The notes: generated by a model from the sequence alone, not told the origin. DNA of 43,752 bases from Nitrospirota bacterium (GCA_021788025.1 JAJYLE010000003.1:1-43752); one strand, 5' to 3'; shown: positions 8,580 through 18,153, numbered from the stretch's first letter. Made by a program: numbers and translations.

Positions 8580-9026
8580 CTATTTCTTGGCTTTCTTCAA
8601 TTTTGTCCGCTTCACAACGGTTATTATCGAAAGGGCCTTCCCGCCGTAGACATTCCGCTCTATCGTAATATAGTTTTGCGGTGCTTTTGGAGTGCCGCGG
8701 ACAATTATGTAGTACATGAAATCTTTTCCGTTTTTTTGCCGGATTAGTTTTTTCCTGAGCCTTCTTTTGTAATAAATGGCCACCTTGGCCGGCTTGTCCA
8801 AGGACTCAAATACATACATCTTCTGCCCCGGCTGGCTGAGCGCGCCAAGATGCTCCAGATATTTTGCGCCTGGATATATGGGCGCACCCATCTCCATGGC
8901 CAATTTGGCCTGGGAGTTATTAGCGGAAGCGACGGGCCGGGATTTCTGGGCGGCAGGGGCAATCGCGGCCATCAAAACGAAGACTGCGATGAATACAACT
9001 GTAAGGGCCGGTGTTCTTTTAAGCAT
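8580..9026 (-). CDS. Secreted hypothetical protein
   Basis: A 148-aa protein I cannot name. A Sec signal peptide is visible: KR, then a hydrophobic stretch TVVFIAVFVLMAAIAPA ending at an AxA-type site near residue 26. The mature part has GAPIYPGAKYLEHLG followed by MYVFESLDKPAKVAIYYKRRL, a pattern I associate with small uncharacterised periplasmic proteins. The C-terminus is very basic (KRTKLKKAKK), possibly for binding an anionic surface or nucleic acid. The Shine-Dalgarno AAGGAG sits 7 nt before the ATG. It is the last gene of the pcrA-gatC-panD run and is convergent with the GT-C gene 12 nt away. Confidence 0.7.
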   Translation of the reverse strand: MLKRTPALTVVFIAVFVLMAAIAPAAQKSRPVASANNSQAKLAMEMGAPIYPGAKYLEHLGALSQPGQKMYVFESLDKPAKVAIYYKRRLRKKLIRQKNGKDFMYYIIVRGTPKAPQNYITIERNVYGGKALSIITVVKRTKLKKAKK

Positions 9027-9059
9027 CGGTGTCTCCTTATGTTTTTGAATTTTGGTTTT

Positions 9060-9401
9060 TTAGAGGGGCCGGTTGGATTCGTCCACTTTGACGATAACAG
9101 GCTTGAAACCGGCCAGCTCGCCCTCTGAGAGGTACACGTAGCTGAAAATGATCACCCGGTCTCCCACCAGCCCTTTGCGCGCGGTAGGCCCGTTCAGGCA
9201 AATTTCGCCGGGTCCGCCGGGAATGACATATGTCTCGAACCGCTCACCGTTTGAGAGATTGCTGACATGCACCTGCTCATAAGGCATTATGCCGGTTTTG
9301 TCCAGCAGGGCGGAATCTATAGTGATGCTGCCCTCGTAATGCAGGTTGGATTCCGTAACACGGGCCATATGCAGCTTTGCTTTAAGAAAACACCTGAGCA
9401 T
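9060..9401 (-). CDS. panD: Aspartate 1-decarboxylase (pyruvoyl enzyme)
   Basis: Makes beta-alanine from L-aspartate for pantothenate and coenzyme A. The precursor should self-cleave between Gly24 and Ser25 in HYEGSITID to form the pyruvoyl group on Ser25. The neighbouring family signatures are VSNLSNGERFETYVI (with the catalytic Tyr) and CLNGPTARKGLVGDRVIIFSY. The usual NGAAAR loop is NGPTAR here, a change close to the active site. At 113 aa it is a normal length. It starts 3 nt after the gatC stop, which suggests translational coupling. No other pantothenate genes are in the window. Confidence 0.93.
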   Translation of the reverse strand: MLRCFLKAKLHMARVTESNLHYEGSITIDSALLDKTGIMPYEQVHVSNLSNGERFETYVIPGGPGEICLNGPTARKGLVGDRVIIFSYVYLSEGELAGFKPVIVKVDESNRPL

Positions 9402-9404
9402 TTT

Positions 9405-9692
9405 TTACTCTATTATCTTGGGTACTCTGTAAAAACCGTCTTTAGGATCGGGGGCGTTTGCAAGCGCCTCCTCGTTGGGCATGGAAGGGGAATTCTTGTC
9501 CGGCCTGGTTACATTGGAAAGATCCAGGACGTGCGACGTAGGCGGCACATCCTTTGTGTCCGCCTCATTTAGCTTGTTCACGTATTCAAGTATTCCAGCA
9601 AGCTGGGCGCTGTACGTTTCAAGTTCCCCGGCCGTGAGGGCCAGCCTTGAAAGCCTCGCTACCTTTTCTGCGTCTTTTATTTTGATGCCCAT
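9405..9692 (-). CDS. gatC: Asp-tRNA(Asn)/Glu-tRNA(Gln) amidotransferase subunit C
   Basis: Small stabilising subunit of the GatCAB transamidosome, which converts Glu-tRNA(Gln) or Asp-tRNA(Asn) to the amide form. The 95-aa sequence has the family layout: an N-terminal helical part, DAEKVARLSRLALTAGELE, then QLAGILEYVNKLNEADT, then a proline-rich belt with LDLSNVTRPDK and a C-terminal DGFYRVPKIIE. The Shine-Dalgarno GGAAGG precedes the ATG. It lies between pcrA and panD rather than with gatA and gatB, which are not in this window. Confidence 0.93.
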   Translation of the reverse strand: MGIKIKDAEKVARLSRLALTAGELETYSAQLAGILEYVNKLNEADTKDVPPTSHVLDLSNVTRPDKNSPSMPNEEALANAPDPKDGFYRVPKIIE

Positions 9693-9714
9693 CGGTCTGC
9701 CTTCCTGCTTGCTG

Positions 9715-11805
9715 TCAGTGTATTTTTTCCAGATGCGCGAATTTAAGATTCAGTTTTTTAAGCCCTATGCTGGGGAAATTGACTGTGACCTTGGCGTCGT
9801 CGCCTTCGCCATAGCAATCCCTTACAATGCCAACCCCCCACTTTGAATGCTTCACCCGCGTGCCGGTAACATAGGGCAACGGCGCCGGGGCGGGCCTGAA
9901 CACCTCTTCCTTTCGGGCCGCCTGCGGCGGTGCTTTCTCTATCGTTTTATAACAGCTCTTGGGTATATCCTGAAGGAAACGGGAGGGCTTCTGTTCCTTC
10001 AGCTTGTCAAATAGCCTTCTCTTCCTTGCGCCAGTGAGGATCAGTATGTCCCTTGCCCTGGTCATGCCGACATAGAGAAGCCTTCTTTCCTCCGCCAGTT
10101 CCTCCGGTGATTTGGCCTTAAAGTACGGAAGAAGCCCCTCTTCCATCCCGGCCACAAACACCACGGGGAATTCAAGCCCCTTGGCGCAGTGAAGCGTAAT
10201 AAGCCGAACGTGCCCTTCCGCGGAGCTTTCCTCGGAGCCTGATGCAAGGGACAGTTTGTCAGCAAACTCCTTTACGTCCTTGCCGGCAGCTGACGCGATG
10301 AACTCTTTTACGTTTTCGGCCCTGGGCTCGTCCAGGTCCGTCATATAACCGGTGCTCTCCACTATGGCCTTCAGAAGCTCCGCCGCATCCTTGTACCTTC
10401 TGGAGGACAGGCCTTCCATAAGCGATATGAAGGATTCCAGCTTTTCCTTCATTGTTACCATAAGCCCGTTTGCCTTCAGAAGCCCCTTTATGGAGGCATA
10501 CAGGCTCAGGCTCTTTTTCTTGGCGTTCTGTTCCACCTTTGACAGAGTGGAGGCCCCTATGCCCCTGGGGGGGCAATTTATTATCCTCCTCAGGGCTACG
10601 TTATCGTCCTTGTTTACAACCAGCTTGAGATAACCGGCAAGGTCCTTTATCTCCTTGCGCTGATAGAAGCTTACCCCACCCATCACCTTGAACGGTATAC
10701 CCTCGGACTGGAACCTGTCTTCAAGCGCCCGCGACTGGCTGTTTATCCTGTACAGGACGGCAAAATCGCCGTAGCCGTAGGTGTTTTTTAGGAAGAACTC
10801 GCGGATCATCCTTGCTATATGCCTGGCCTCTTCCTCCTCGGAATTCAGCCAGAAGAAGCAGATGTCCTCGCCCTGCCCGTTTTTGGCCTGCAGGTCTTTT
10901 CCCATCCGCTTTGAATTCTTGCTCACAATACCGCCGGAAACGTCCAGTATCTTCTGGGTGCAACGATAGCTCTGGTCCAGCCTGATTACTTTTGCGCCCG
11001 GGAAATCATTTTCGAAATTAAGCATATTGTTAAGCTCGCCCCCCCGCAGCCTGCATATGCTCTGGTCGTCGTCGCCGGCCACGCAGATATTGCCCTGGGG
11101 CCTGGCCATCAGCTTAAGCAGTTTATATTGCGCGGGGTTGGTGTCCTGGAACTCATCTACCAGTATATGTTCGAACATCTTGTGGTAGCGGTCCAGCACC
11201 GCAGGCTCGTTTTCAAACAGCTTTATCACAAGCATTACAAGATCATCAAAGTCCAGAGCGTTACTCTTACGGAGTTCGTCCTGGTATCTCATGTAAACCT
11301 TGGCCAGCCGCTCCTCAAAACCAAACCCGTCAGATTTGGCCACGAATTCCTTCGGCTCTATCAGTGACGATTTAAGGTTGCTTATTTTCGAGAGCACTCC
11401 TTTATAGAGTGCCTCGTAAAGGTTCAGGTCCTTAAGGATGTGCCTGATGAGATTAAGCTGGTCCTCGTCGTCGTAAATGGAAAAATCCGGCGAGTAACCC
11501 AGCGCGGATATCTCCTTGCGGAGGATGCGGACGCATTGTGAATGGAACGTGCCAATCCAGCACTGTTTAAGGTCCTTGCCCACCTGGCCGGCTATCCCGG
11601 CCCTCATCTCATCGGCTGCCCTGTTAGTATATGTGACAGCCAGAACCGAACAGGGAGAAGCCTTTTTAACCAGGTTTGCAAACCTGCAGGTTATGATCCT
11701 TGTTTTGCCGCTTCCCGCGCCGGCCAATACCATAAGAGGCCCTTTGGTGTGCAGGACGGCTTCTTTTTGCCCAGGGTTGAGCTCAGATGTCAGATTTTTT
11801 GACAT
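9715..11805 (-). CDS. pcrA: UvrD/PcrA-type DNA helicase
   Basis: Superfamily 1A 3'-5' helicase used in DNA repair, replication restart and removal of RecA or stalled polymerase. Motifs in order: LNPGQKEAVLHTKGPLMVLAGAGSGKTRI (Q motif and Walker A), VTYTNRAADEM (Ia), LVDEFQDTN (Walker B), AGDDDQSI (III), LDQSYRC (IV), VRLITLHCAKGLEFPVVFV (V) and RRLLYVGMTRARDIL (VI). The C-terminal VTGTRVKHSKWGVGIVRDCYGEG domain is the Tudor-like tail of PcrA/UvrD that contacts RNA polymerase. At 696 aa it is typical. The upstream 127-bp gap is AT-rich and probably holds its promoter. It is first in the run pcrA-gatC-panD-secreted protein. Confidence 0.95.
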   Translation of the reverse strand: MSKNLTSELNPGQKEAVLHTKGPLMVLAGAGSGKTRIITCRFANLVKKASPCSVLAVTYTNRAADEMRAGIAGQVGKDLKQCWIGTFHSQCVRILRKEISALGYSPDFSIYDDEDQLNLIRHILKDLNLYEALYKGVLSKISNLKSSLIEPKEFVAKSDGFGFEERLAKVYMRYQDELRKSNALDFDDLVMLVIKLFENEPAVLDRYHKMFEHILVDEFQDTNPAQYKLLKLMARPQGNICVAGDDDQSICRLRGGELNNMLNFENDFPGAKVIRLDQSYRCTQKILDVSGGIVSKNSKRMGKDLQAKNGQGEDICFFWLNSEEEEARHIARMIREFFLKNTYGYGDFAVLYRINSQSRALEDRFQSEGIPFKVMGGVSFYQRKEIKDLAGYLKLVVNKDDNVALRRIINCPPRGIGASTLSKVEQNAKKKSLSLYASIKGLLKANGLMVTMKEKLESFISLMEGLSSRRYKDAAELLKAIVESTGYMTDLDEPRAENVKEFIASAAGKDVKEFADKLSLASGSEESSAEGHVRLITLHCAKGLEFPVVFVAGMEEGLLPYFKAKSPEELAEERRLLYVGMTRARDILILTGARKRRLFDKLKEQKPSRFLQDIPKSCYKTIEKAPPQAARKEEVFRPAPAPLPYVTGTRVKHSKWGVGIVRDCYGEGDDAKVTVNFPSIGLKKLNLKFAHLEKIH

Positions 11806-11932
11806 GGACGCGTACTATTAAATTAACATAATTCTTTGATTTTTTTCCACTTTTTAAAAAACAGGCAAACTCGTTTAAGCAAGGGTTCATATTTAATTCA
11901 AATTTCATCGGCGCTTTACATCAAAGCCATCA

Positions 11933-13768
11933 TTATTCCACAGTTACGCTTTTGGCCAGGTTTCTTGGCTGGTCCACATCGCAACCCCTGTGCACGCCTA
12001 TATAGTAGGCAAGCAATTGCAGGGGAATGGCCATCAGTATAGGCAAAAGATACGGATTGGTTCCGGGAACGCAGAATACGTTTTCCGGGGCGGCCCCGAA
12101 CTCCCGCGCATCTTCGGAATCAGTTATTATCAGGATATCTGCGTTTCTGCTTTTTACCTCTTCCAGATTGGAGAGGGCCTTTTCCTTAAGCGCCCCACGT
12201 GCGGGGATCAGAAAAAGCACCGGCATGTCCTTGTCTATGAGGGCTATGGGACCGTGCTTCATCTCCCCGGCGGCATAACCTTCGGCATGTATGTAGGATA
12301 TCTCCTTCAATTTAAGCGCACCTTCCAGTGCCACCGGATAATTTATCCCCCTGCCAAGGAACAGGAAATGGTCCTTCTTTATAAACTTTTTACCCATCTC
12401 TTCCAGTTGGGCCTTCTGATTAAGTATCCGCTCGATCTTGTCGGGTATGCACATCAGTTCCTGAAGCATGGCGCCGGACTCTTCAGCGGTGATCTTATTC
12501 AAGGCCCGCGCAAATGATATGGAAAGCAGGTACATTGCGGCAAGCTGTGCGCTAAACGTTTTGGTAGAAGCCACCCCGATCTCCGGTCCGCTTCTTGTAA
12601 AAAAAACCGCGTCTGCGCCTCTGGCCGCAGTGCTGCCGGTAACGTTTGTTATCGAAAGTGTAAACGCTCCGCTCTGCTTTGCCAGTTTCTGTGCGGCAAG
12701 CGTATCGGCCGTTTCGCCGGATTGGGTAACTGATATAAACAGGTCATCCGGTCTTATTACCGGGCTTCTGTACCTATACTCCGAGGCAATGTCCACCTCA
12801 ACCGGCACGGATGCCAGCGGCTCTATCATATATCTAGCCGCCAGACCGGCGTGCCAGGATGTACCGCATGCGGCTATCATCACCTTTTTCCTGGATTCCA
12901 GGAGACCTTCGGGCATCCCGAAGGAGGACGTTGTCACCTCTCCCTTTTCGGGCTCTATGCGCCCCCTGATGGTGTCCGCGATGGCATGCGGCTGCTCGTG
13001 AATCTCCTTCAGCATGTAATGCTTGTAACCGTCTTTCCCCGCCATGCCGGGCGTCCATTGCAGAACCACGGGCTTTCTGTTTGACAGCACGCCCCCCGGG
13101 CCGATCAGCCGGTATCCTTCCGGGGTTATGACAACAGCTTCGCCGTCCTCCAGAAACAGGGCCTTTTTGGTGTGCGCCAGGAAGGCAGAGGCGTCCGAAC
13201 CGATAAAATATTCATCAAGGCCCACGCCCATGGCAAGCGGGCTGTCTTTTTTCACGCCTATTATTTTCCCCGGCTCGCTCTCGTCCATTACGGCCAGCGC
13301 ATAAGCGCCCTTCAGTTCCTTTACAGCCTCAAGCACGGCCTTTTCAAAAGGCAGGGAGCGGGAGTATTTGCAGATGAGGTGGCAGATCACCTCCGTGTCG
13401 GTTTCGGATTTGAAGTTGAAACCCTCAGCCATCAGGTCCTTTTTAAGTTGTATATAATTTTCGATTATCCCGTTGTGGACAAGCACCGTCCCACCGGACT
13501 GGTGCGGATGGGCGTTTCTTTCGGACGGGCCACCGTGGGTGGCCCACCTTGTATGCCCGATGGACGTGGTGGAACGCGGCTGTGGATTTTGTGAGATCAG
13601 GGCCTCCAGGTGCCTTATCTTGCCAGCACACCGGACTACCTTCAACCCATTGTCTTCCATGAAGGCCACGCCAGCAGAGTCGTACCCGCGGTATTCGAGG
13701 AGTTTAAGCCCTTCAAGGATAATGGGGACGGCGCTTCTTTTGCCAGTGTAGCCTATAATCCCGCACAT
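11933..13768 (-). CDS. glmS: Glutamine-fructose-6-phosphate aminotransferase (isomerizing)
   Basis: First step of UDP-GlcNAc synthesis: fructose-6-phosphate plus glutamine gives glucosamine-6-phosphate. The N-terminal class II glutaminase begins MCGIIGYTG, with Cys1 as nucleophile after Met removal, and has GHTRWATHGG and HNGIIENY. The two SIS isomerase domains follow (ACGTSWHAGL, SVTQSGETADT, EISYIHAEGYAAGEMKHGPIALI). The C-terminus ends DQPRNLAKSVTVE as is usual for GlmS. Full length at 611 aa. It lies 24 nt after glmU, so both UDP-GlcNAc enzymes are in one transcription unit. I see no glmS ribozyme in the short upstream gap. Confidence 0.97.
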   Translation of the reverse strand: MCGIIGYTGKRSAVPIILEGLKLLEYRGYDSAGVAFMEDNGLKVVRCAGKIRHLEALISQNPQPRSTTSIGHTRWATHGGPSERNAHPHQSGGTVLVHNGIIENYIQLKKDLMAEGFNFKSETDTEVICHLICKYSRSLPFEKAVLEAVKELKGAYALAVMDESEPGKIIGVKKDSPLAMGVGLDEYFIGSDASAFLAHTKKALFLEDGEAVVITPEGYRLIGPGGVLSNRKPVVLQWTPGMAGKDGYKHYMLKEIHEQPHAIADTIRGRIEPEKGEVTTSSFGMPEGLLESRKKVMIAACGTSWHAGLAARYMIEPLASVPVEVDIASEYRYRSPVIRPDDLFISVTQSGETADTLAAQKLAKQSGAFTLSITNVTGSTAARGADAVFFTRSGPEIGVASTKTFSAQLAAMYLLSISFARALNKITAEESGAMLQELMCIPDKIERILNQKAQLEEMGKKFIKKDHFLFLGRGINYPVALEGALKLKEISYIHAEGYAAGEMKHGPIALIDKDMPVLFLIPARGALKEKALSNLEEVKSRNADILIITDSEDAREFGAAPENVFCVPGTNPYLLPILMAIPLQLLAYYIGVHRGCDVDQPRNLAKSVTVE

Positions 13769-13792
13769 TTTATAGCCAGGCCTCCATAGACT

Positions 13793-15229
13793 TTATTTGC
13801 CTTCCTTCTTTTTAGCGAGTTTCTTTTCTCTTCTTGTGGCCCAGCCCTCTACGTTCTTCTGCTCCATCCTGTTTATTGCCAGAGAGCCTGGCGGCACATC
13901 CTTTGTTACTGTAGAGCCGGCGGCAATGTAAGAGCCTTTGCCAACTTTTACAGGGGCCAGCAACTGCGAATCGCTGCCCACGAAAACGCCGTTGCCGATT
14001 ACGGTTTTGTTCTTGTTCACGCCGTCATAATTGCAGGTGATTGTTCCCGCCCCCACGTTTACACCCTTGCCGACCTCTGCGTCCCCTATATACGAGAGGT
14101 GCATGGCCTTGGTGCCCTGGCCTATAAGCGAATTTTTTATCTCCACAAAATTGCCGATTGCCGCACCCCGGCCTATAACCGCGCCTGGCCTGAGATGGGC
14201 AAACGGCCCTACGCGGGCACCCGCGCCTACCCTGGATGCCTCCACCACCGATGAATCCTTTATCACGGCCCCGTCCCCGATGGCGCTGTCCACTATACGG
14301 GCGTTGGGATAAATAACGCAGCCTTTGCCTATGGACGTTCTGCCTTCAAGGTAAACATTTGGATAGATGACCGCGCCTGGCGCAATCCTTACCCTGGCAT
14401 CAATAAATACCGCGGAAGGATCGATAAACCGTACGCCATCTGACGCAAAGCCCTTCACAAGCGCCGCCCTCAGCACAGTCTCCGCCCGCCCAAGCTCCAA
14501 AGGCGTGTTGACACCCGCAAGTTCCTCTTCCGGCCCCGCAACATAAGCGCCTGCCATCAGCCCTTTCTTAAGGACAATCTCAAGCAGGTCCGTAATGTAA
14601 TATTCACCGCTTTTAGAGTTCGGCTTTATCATCGGCAACAACTTCAGGGCCGCAGGCTCGATCACGTAAAGCCCGCTGTTAACCTCGTTTATGCCTGCGT
14701 CCTCTTCCCGAAGTTCCGAATTTTCAATTATCCGCACCGGCCTGCCTTCAGGGTCCCTTTTTATCCTTCCGTATGCGCCGGGCTCGCAGGCCAAAAAAGT
14801 TCCTATGCTAAGGGCGTTAGCCTGCCTGGCGTGCAACGACACCAGCCTTTTTATCGTCTCCGGCCTTACAAGCGGAAAGTCCCCATTTAACACAACAAGA
14901 CTGCCGTTTATCCGGCCAAGTTCATTAATGGCGCAGGACACCGCATGAGCAGTGCCCATCGGCTTTTCCTGAAATGCAAACTCAAGCGGCAGAGCCGCTT
15001 TTTTACCTAACGGGTGCGTCTCAAGCGCACCTTTGATTTCGTTAAGGTATTTACCGGCCACAATCACCACACGCGCCGGTTTCAAAGAGAGAGCGGAACT
15101 AACCGGATAAGATATCATCGGGGCGCCAAGTACCGGATGCAGCACCTTGGGCAGGGCGGACTTCATCCTCTTCCCGGCCCCGCCGGCCAGCACTGCAAAA
15201 TACAGCGGCCTGCCCCCCTTCGTTTTCAT
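13793..15229 (-). CDS. glmU: Bifunctional GlcNAc-1-P uridyltransferase / GlcN-1-P acetyltransferase
   Basis: Makes UDP-GlcNAc for peptidoglycan and lipopolysaccharide. The N-terminal pyrophosphorylase domain shows LAGGAGKRMKSALPKVLHPVLG, GTAHAV and VLNGDFPL. The C-terminal half is a left-handed beta helix of hexapeptide repeats (IGKGCVIYPNARI, IGDGAVIKDSSV, VGVGNGVFVGSDS-type rungs) with the acetyltransferase signature NFVEIKNS and GAGTITCNYDG. It is 478 aa with a Lys-rich tail (RREKKLAKKKEGK). Its first base overlaps the last base of the DUF502 gene, consistent with coupling in the yebC-DUF502-glmU-glmS run. Confidence 0.97.
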   Translation of the reverse strand: MKTKGGRPLYFAVLAGGAGKRMKSALPKVLHPVLGAPMISYPVSSALSLKPARVVIVAGKYLNEIKGALETHPLGKKAALPLEFAFQEKPMGTAHAVSCAINELGRINGSLVVLNGDFPLVRPETIKRLVSLHARQANALSIGTFLACEPGAYGRIKRDPEGRPVRIIENSELREEDAGINEVNSGLYVIEPAALKLLPMIKPNSKSGEYYITDLLEIVLKKGLMAGAYVAGPEEELAGVNTPLELGRAETVLRAALVKGFASDGVRFIDPSAVFIDARVRIAPGAVIYPNVYLEGRTSIGKGCVIYPNARIVDSAIGDGAVIKDSSVVEASRVGAGARVGPFAHLRPGAVIGRGAAIGNFVEIKNSLIGQGTKAMHLSYIGDAEVGKGVNVGAGTITCNYDGVNKNKTVIGNGVFVGSDSQLLAPVKVGKGSYIAAGSTVTKDVPPGSLAINRMEQKNVEGWATRREKKLAKKKEGK

Positions 15230-15846
15230 TAACGGACCGCTTCCCTCAACATATCCGGCGTGGCAATGCCGCCGGACAGGATTATCTTTACTCCGTCTTC
15301 CACGGCTATATCCGTGCAGAAGACATCATCCGGCTTGAAAAGGGCCACCTCTCCAAGGTAAAGGTTATTGGTGGGTATGTATATCGCCTGCAAGGGCTCG
15401 GTCCTGCCGTCGCTGAAGCATCTTGTTGTGCCTTCCCTTGTAAGAAAGCCGAATGCGTAAACGCCCGGCCTTGGATACTGTACGATAACGAATTTTTTAA
15501 AGCTGGATGATTTTGAAAAAGCGTCCATTATCGATTTTACAGGAGAGTAAACGCTTCTGAATACAGGTATGTTCATAAGATATTTTTCAACGGCCTTTAT
15601 CACCTTGTTGCCAATAACGTTTGTGGAGACGGTCCCTGCTATGAATATAAGGACGATGGCGGAAATAAACCCCATCCCCTCCACATGCCTGCCAAACAAC
15701 CTGTCGTAAACCGGGCCCAGTATCCCGTCAATGCTCTTGAAAATCCAGATAAGCACCACAACGCTTACAAGCGCAGGCACGGTAACAAAAAGCCCTGCGA
15801 AGAACTTGCGCCTGAACGTGGCCCTTAAAGAAAGATGATGGTTCAC
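15229..15846 (-). CDS. DUF502 integral membrane protein
   Basis: Inner-membrane protein of the DUF502 family, function unknown. Two hydrophobic segments are visible: [22 protein letters not shown] (about residues 15-36) and [21 protein letters not shown] (about 58-78). A conserved soluble part follows with [19 protein letters not shown] and [15 protein letters not shown], diagnostic for the family. 205 aa. It overlaps yebC by 4 nt (ATGA type) and glmU by 1 nt. Its position next to cell-wall precursor genes hints at an envelope role, but that is only inference. Confidence 0.88.
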   Translation of the reverse strand: MNHHLSLRATFRRKFFAGLFVTVPALVSVVVLIWIFKSIDGILGPVYDRLFGRHVEGMGFISAIVLIFIAGTVSTNVIGNKVIKAVEKYLMNIPVFRSVYSPVKSIMDAFSKSSSFKKFVIVQYPRPGVYAFGFLTREGTTRCFSDGRTEPLQAIYIPTNNLYLGEVALFKPDDVFCTDIAVEDGVKIILSGGIATPDMLREAVR

Positions 15847-16595
15847 GAGGCCGTGTCCATGATCTCCTGGGGCATTTCGGAATTCGAGTAGACGTTCTGC
15901 ACGTCGTCATTGTCCTCGAGGGCATCGATAAGCCTGGCCAGCTGCGCCGCCGCGTTCTTGTCCACCGGCACGTAGTTTTTTGGGAGCATGGTCACCTCGG
16001 CCATTTCTACCGCTATGGAATTCTTCACAAGGGCCTCTTTAATGCCCGAAAAATCCTCGGGGGCGGTCACTATCTCGTAGCTTTCCTCGGCCGGGTCATT
16101 TTTCATATCCAGCGCCCCGGCGTCCAGGGCAACGCTCATAACCGAATCCTCATCGGCCTTGCTTTTGTCCACAAGAATGTAGCCGCGTTTTTCGAATATC
16201 CAGGAAACGCACCCCGCCTCTCCCATGGCGCCGTTGTTTTTGGACATCAGGTGCCTCAGTTCGGAGACGGTGCGGTTTTTGTTGTCCGTAAGCGTTTCAA
16301 TCAGTATAGCAGTGCCGCCAGGGCCGTAGCCCTCGTATGTCACTTCCTCATAGCTTGCGCCGGGCAGTTCCCCCGTCCCCTTGAGAATGGCCCTCTTTAC
16401 GTTCTCCTGGGGCATGTTGATCTCTTTGGCCTTTTCAATAACAGTTTTAAGGCGCGCATTTCCCGCGGGGTCGCCCCCGCCAAGCCTGGCGGCCACCGAG
16501 ATTTCCTTGGCCAGCTTGGAGAATGCCTTCCCTTTCTTTACGTCGGTTGCGGCCTTCTTATGCTTAATCTGCGCCCATTTTGAATGTCCTGACAT
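15843..16595 (-). CDS. yebC: YebC/PmpR-family protein
   Basis: Cytoplasmic YebC/PmpR family, long described as a DNA-binding regulator and more recently linked to translation of difficult proline-rich sequences. It starts [32 protein letters not shown], the family hallmark, and continues with [32 protein letters not shown] and [23 protein letters not shown]. Full length at 250 aa. A GGAGG lies 16 nt before the ATG, too far for an ordinary Shine-Dalgarno; AAAGA is closer. It is the first gene of the run that ends with glmS. Confidence 0.95.
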   Translation of the reverse strand: MSGHSKWAQIKHKKAATDVKKGKAFSKLAKEISVAARLGGGDPAGNARLKTVIEKAKEINMPQENVKRAILKGTGELPGASYEEVTYEGYGPGGTAILIETLTDNKNRTVSELRHLMSKNNGAMGEAGCVSWIFEKRGYILVDKSKADEDSVMSVALDAGALDMKNDPAEESYEIVTAPEDFSGIKEALVKNSIAVEMAEVTMLPKNYVPVDKNAAAQLARLIDALEDNDDVQNVYSNSEMPQEIMDTAS

Positions 16596-16753
16596 GGGTC
16601 TTTCGAATCAGCCTCCGTTTATTTTTTTCTTGTTCGCAGTTCGGGGTCCACCGGCTTGTTCCTAATTGAATGTCCACAGACCCCATCGGGGTATTTTATC
16701 ATGGTTTTATGCCCTTTTTCAGCTTCCGGCGCGGGATAATGAACATGGGACGG

Positions 16754-18145
16754 TTACCCCCTGTTATCCAGACCGTATTCCTTTATTTTGGTAAGCAGGG
16801 TTTTGTAGCTTACTTTAAGCACCTCAGCCGCCCTGGTCTTATTCCCCCTGGTCTCTTCCAGCGTGCTTTTTATGAGCTCGGCCTCGGCCACACGCTGCGC
16901 CTGTTTTGAGGCATCTTCAAGGGCCCGTCCAACAGCCGGACGCTCCGGCACATTGCTTTTGGCTTTTTCCGCATCCGGCGCTGGCCAAACCGAAAGCCCA
17001 AGGTGCTCCGGCAGTATGAACTCGCCCTCGGCCAGGATCATTGCCCGCTCCACAGTGTTTTCCAGCTCCCTTACATTTCCCTTCCACCTGTGGCTTACAA
17101 GGGCTTCCATGGCCTCCGGTGAAAACGATCTGGCCCTGCTCTTTAGCTCGGCCCTGAACTTCCCGGCAAAATATTCGGCCAGAAGTGGAATGTCCTCGGC
17201 CCTGTCTCGAAGCGGCGGTATCCTTTGGGGAAACACGTTCAGCCTGTAAAACAGGTCCTCCCTGAAATTGCCGGCCGCAGCTTCGGACTCCAGGTCCTTA
17301 TTGCTTGCGGCCACCACCCTTACGTCTATTTTTATGGAATGGGTGCCTCCCACCCGCTCTATTTCGGACTCCTGGAGCACGCGGAGCAGCTTGGCCTGAA
17401 GCTGGGGGTCCAGCTCGCCCACTTCATCAAAGAAAACCGTACCCATATGGGCAAGTTCCATCTTTCCCGGCTTGGTGCGCTCGGCACCGGTAAAGGCCCC
17501 TTTTTCGTACCCGAACAATTCCGATTCCAGAAGCTCCCCAGGAATGGCAGCGCAGTTTATCGCCACAAATGGATAATCCTTCCGGGGTGACAGATGGTGG
17601 ATGGCCCTGGCAAAAAGCTCCTTCCCGGTGCCCGATTCACCAAGCAGCAGCACGGTGCTCTTTGCGGGAGCAACTTTCCTGATGCGTTCAGCCACTTCCG
17701 TCAAAACGCGGCTTTTGCCCACTATGACAGGAAGCGCCCCCGGATTTACTTCCTCTTTAAGCAGCATGTTTTCGGTAAGCAGGCGCTGGTTGTCAAGCGC
17801 CCTCTTGATTAATAAAACCAGATGGTCCGTATCGAAAGGTTTTGTGATAAAATCGTAGGCGCCAAGCTTCATCGCCTGCACAGCGCCCTCAACGGAGCCG
17901 TATGCGGTCATGACTATCACCGGCCTCAGCGAGCTGTCCTCCCGGGAGGCCTTCAGCACATCTATCCCGCTTTTGCCCGGCAGTTTAAGATCCGTAAGGA
18001 CCAGATCGATTTTTTCCGCCCTCAGCTTTTTTGATGCCTGCATGGCATCGCCGGCATGGACAACGCTGAAGCCTTCGGCTTCAAGGGTTGCCTTCAGCAT
18101 CTCGGCCGTTGAGGCCCTGTCCTCGACGATCAGGATGCGCTGCAT
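16754..18145 (-). CDS. Sigma-54-dependent response regulator (NtrC/AtoC family)
   Basis: Transcription activator for sigma-54 promoters. The receiver domain covers residues 1-115, with acidic pocket E8/D9, phospho-acceptor D52 (VLTDLKLPG), the MTAYGS segment and the conserved Lys in ITKPFD. The AAA+ domain follows with Walker A GESGTGKE, the sigma-54-contacting GAFTGA loop and the Walker B region GTVFFDEVGEL. A C-terminal Fis-type helix-turn-helix is seen in TRGNKTRAAEVLKVSYKTLLTKIKEYGL. 463 aa. No histidine kinase gene is adjacent, so its partner must be elsewhere. A TATAAT lies 8 nt upstream of the ATG without a Shine-Dalgarno. It is divergent from ppx across 77 bp. Confidence 0.93.
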   Translation of the reverse strand: MQRILIVEDRASTAEMLKATLEAEGFSVVHAGDAMQASKKLRAEKIDLVLTDLKLPGKSGIDVLKASREDSSLRPVIVMTAYGSVEGAVQAMKLGAYDFITKPFDTDHLVLLIKRALDNQRLLTENMLLKEEVNPGALPVIVGKSRVLTEVAERIRKVAPAKSTVLLLGESGTGKELFARAIHHLSPRKDYPFVAINCAAIPGELLESELFGYEKGAFTGAERTKPGKMELAHMGTVFFDEVGELDPQLQAKLLRVLQESEIERVGGTHSIKIDVRVVAASNKDLESEAAAGNFREDLFYRLNVFPQRIPPLRDRAEDIPLLAEYFAGKFRAELKSRARSFSPEAMEALVSHRWKGNVRELENTVERAMILAEGEFILPEHLGLSVWPAPDAEKAKSNVPERPAVGRALEDASKQAQRVAEAELIKSTLEETRGNKTRAAEVLKVSYKTLLTKIKEYGLDNRG

Positions 18146-18153
18146 AACGGTAA

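Noticed and set aside
13743-13792. glmS ribozyme or riboswitch before glmS
   Set aside because: The gap to glmU is only 24 nt, too short for a glmS ribozyme, and contains no matching core.
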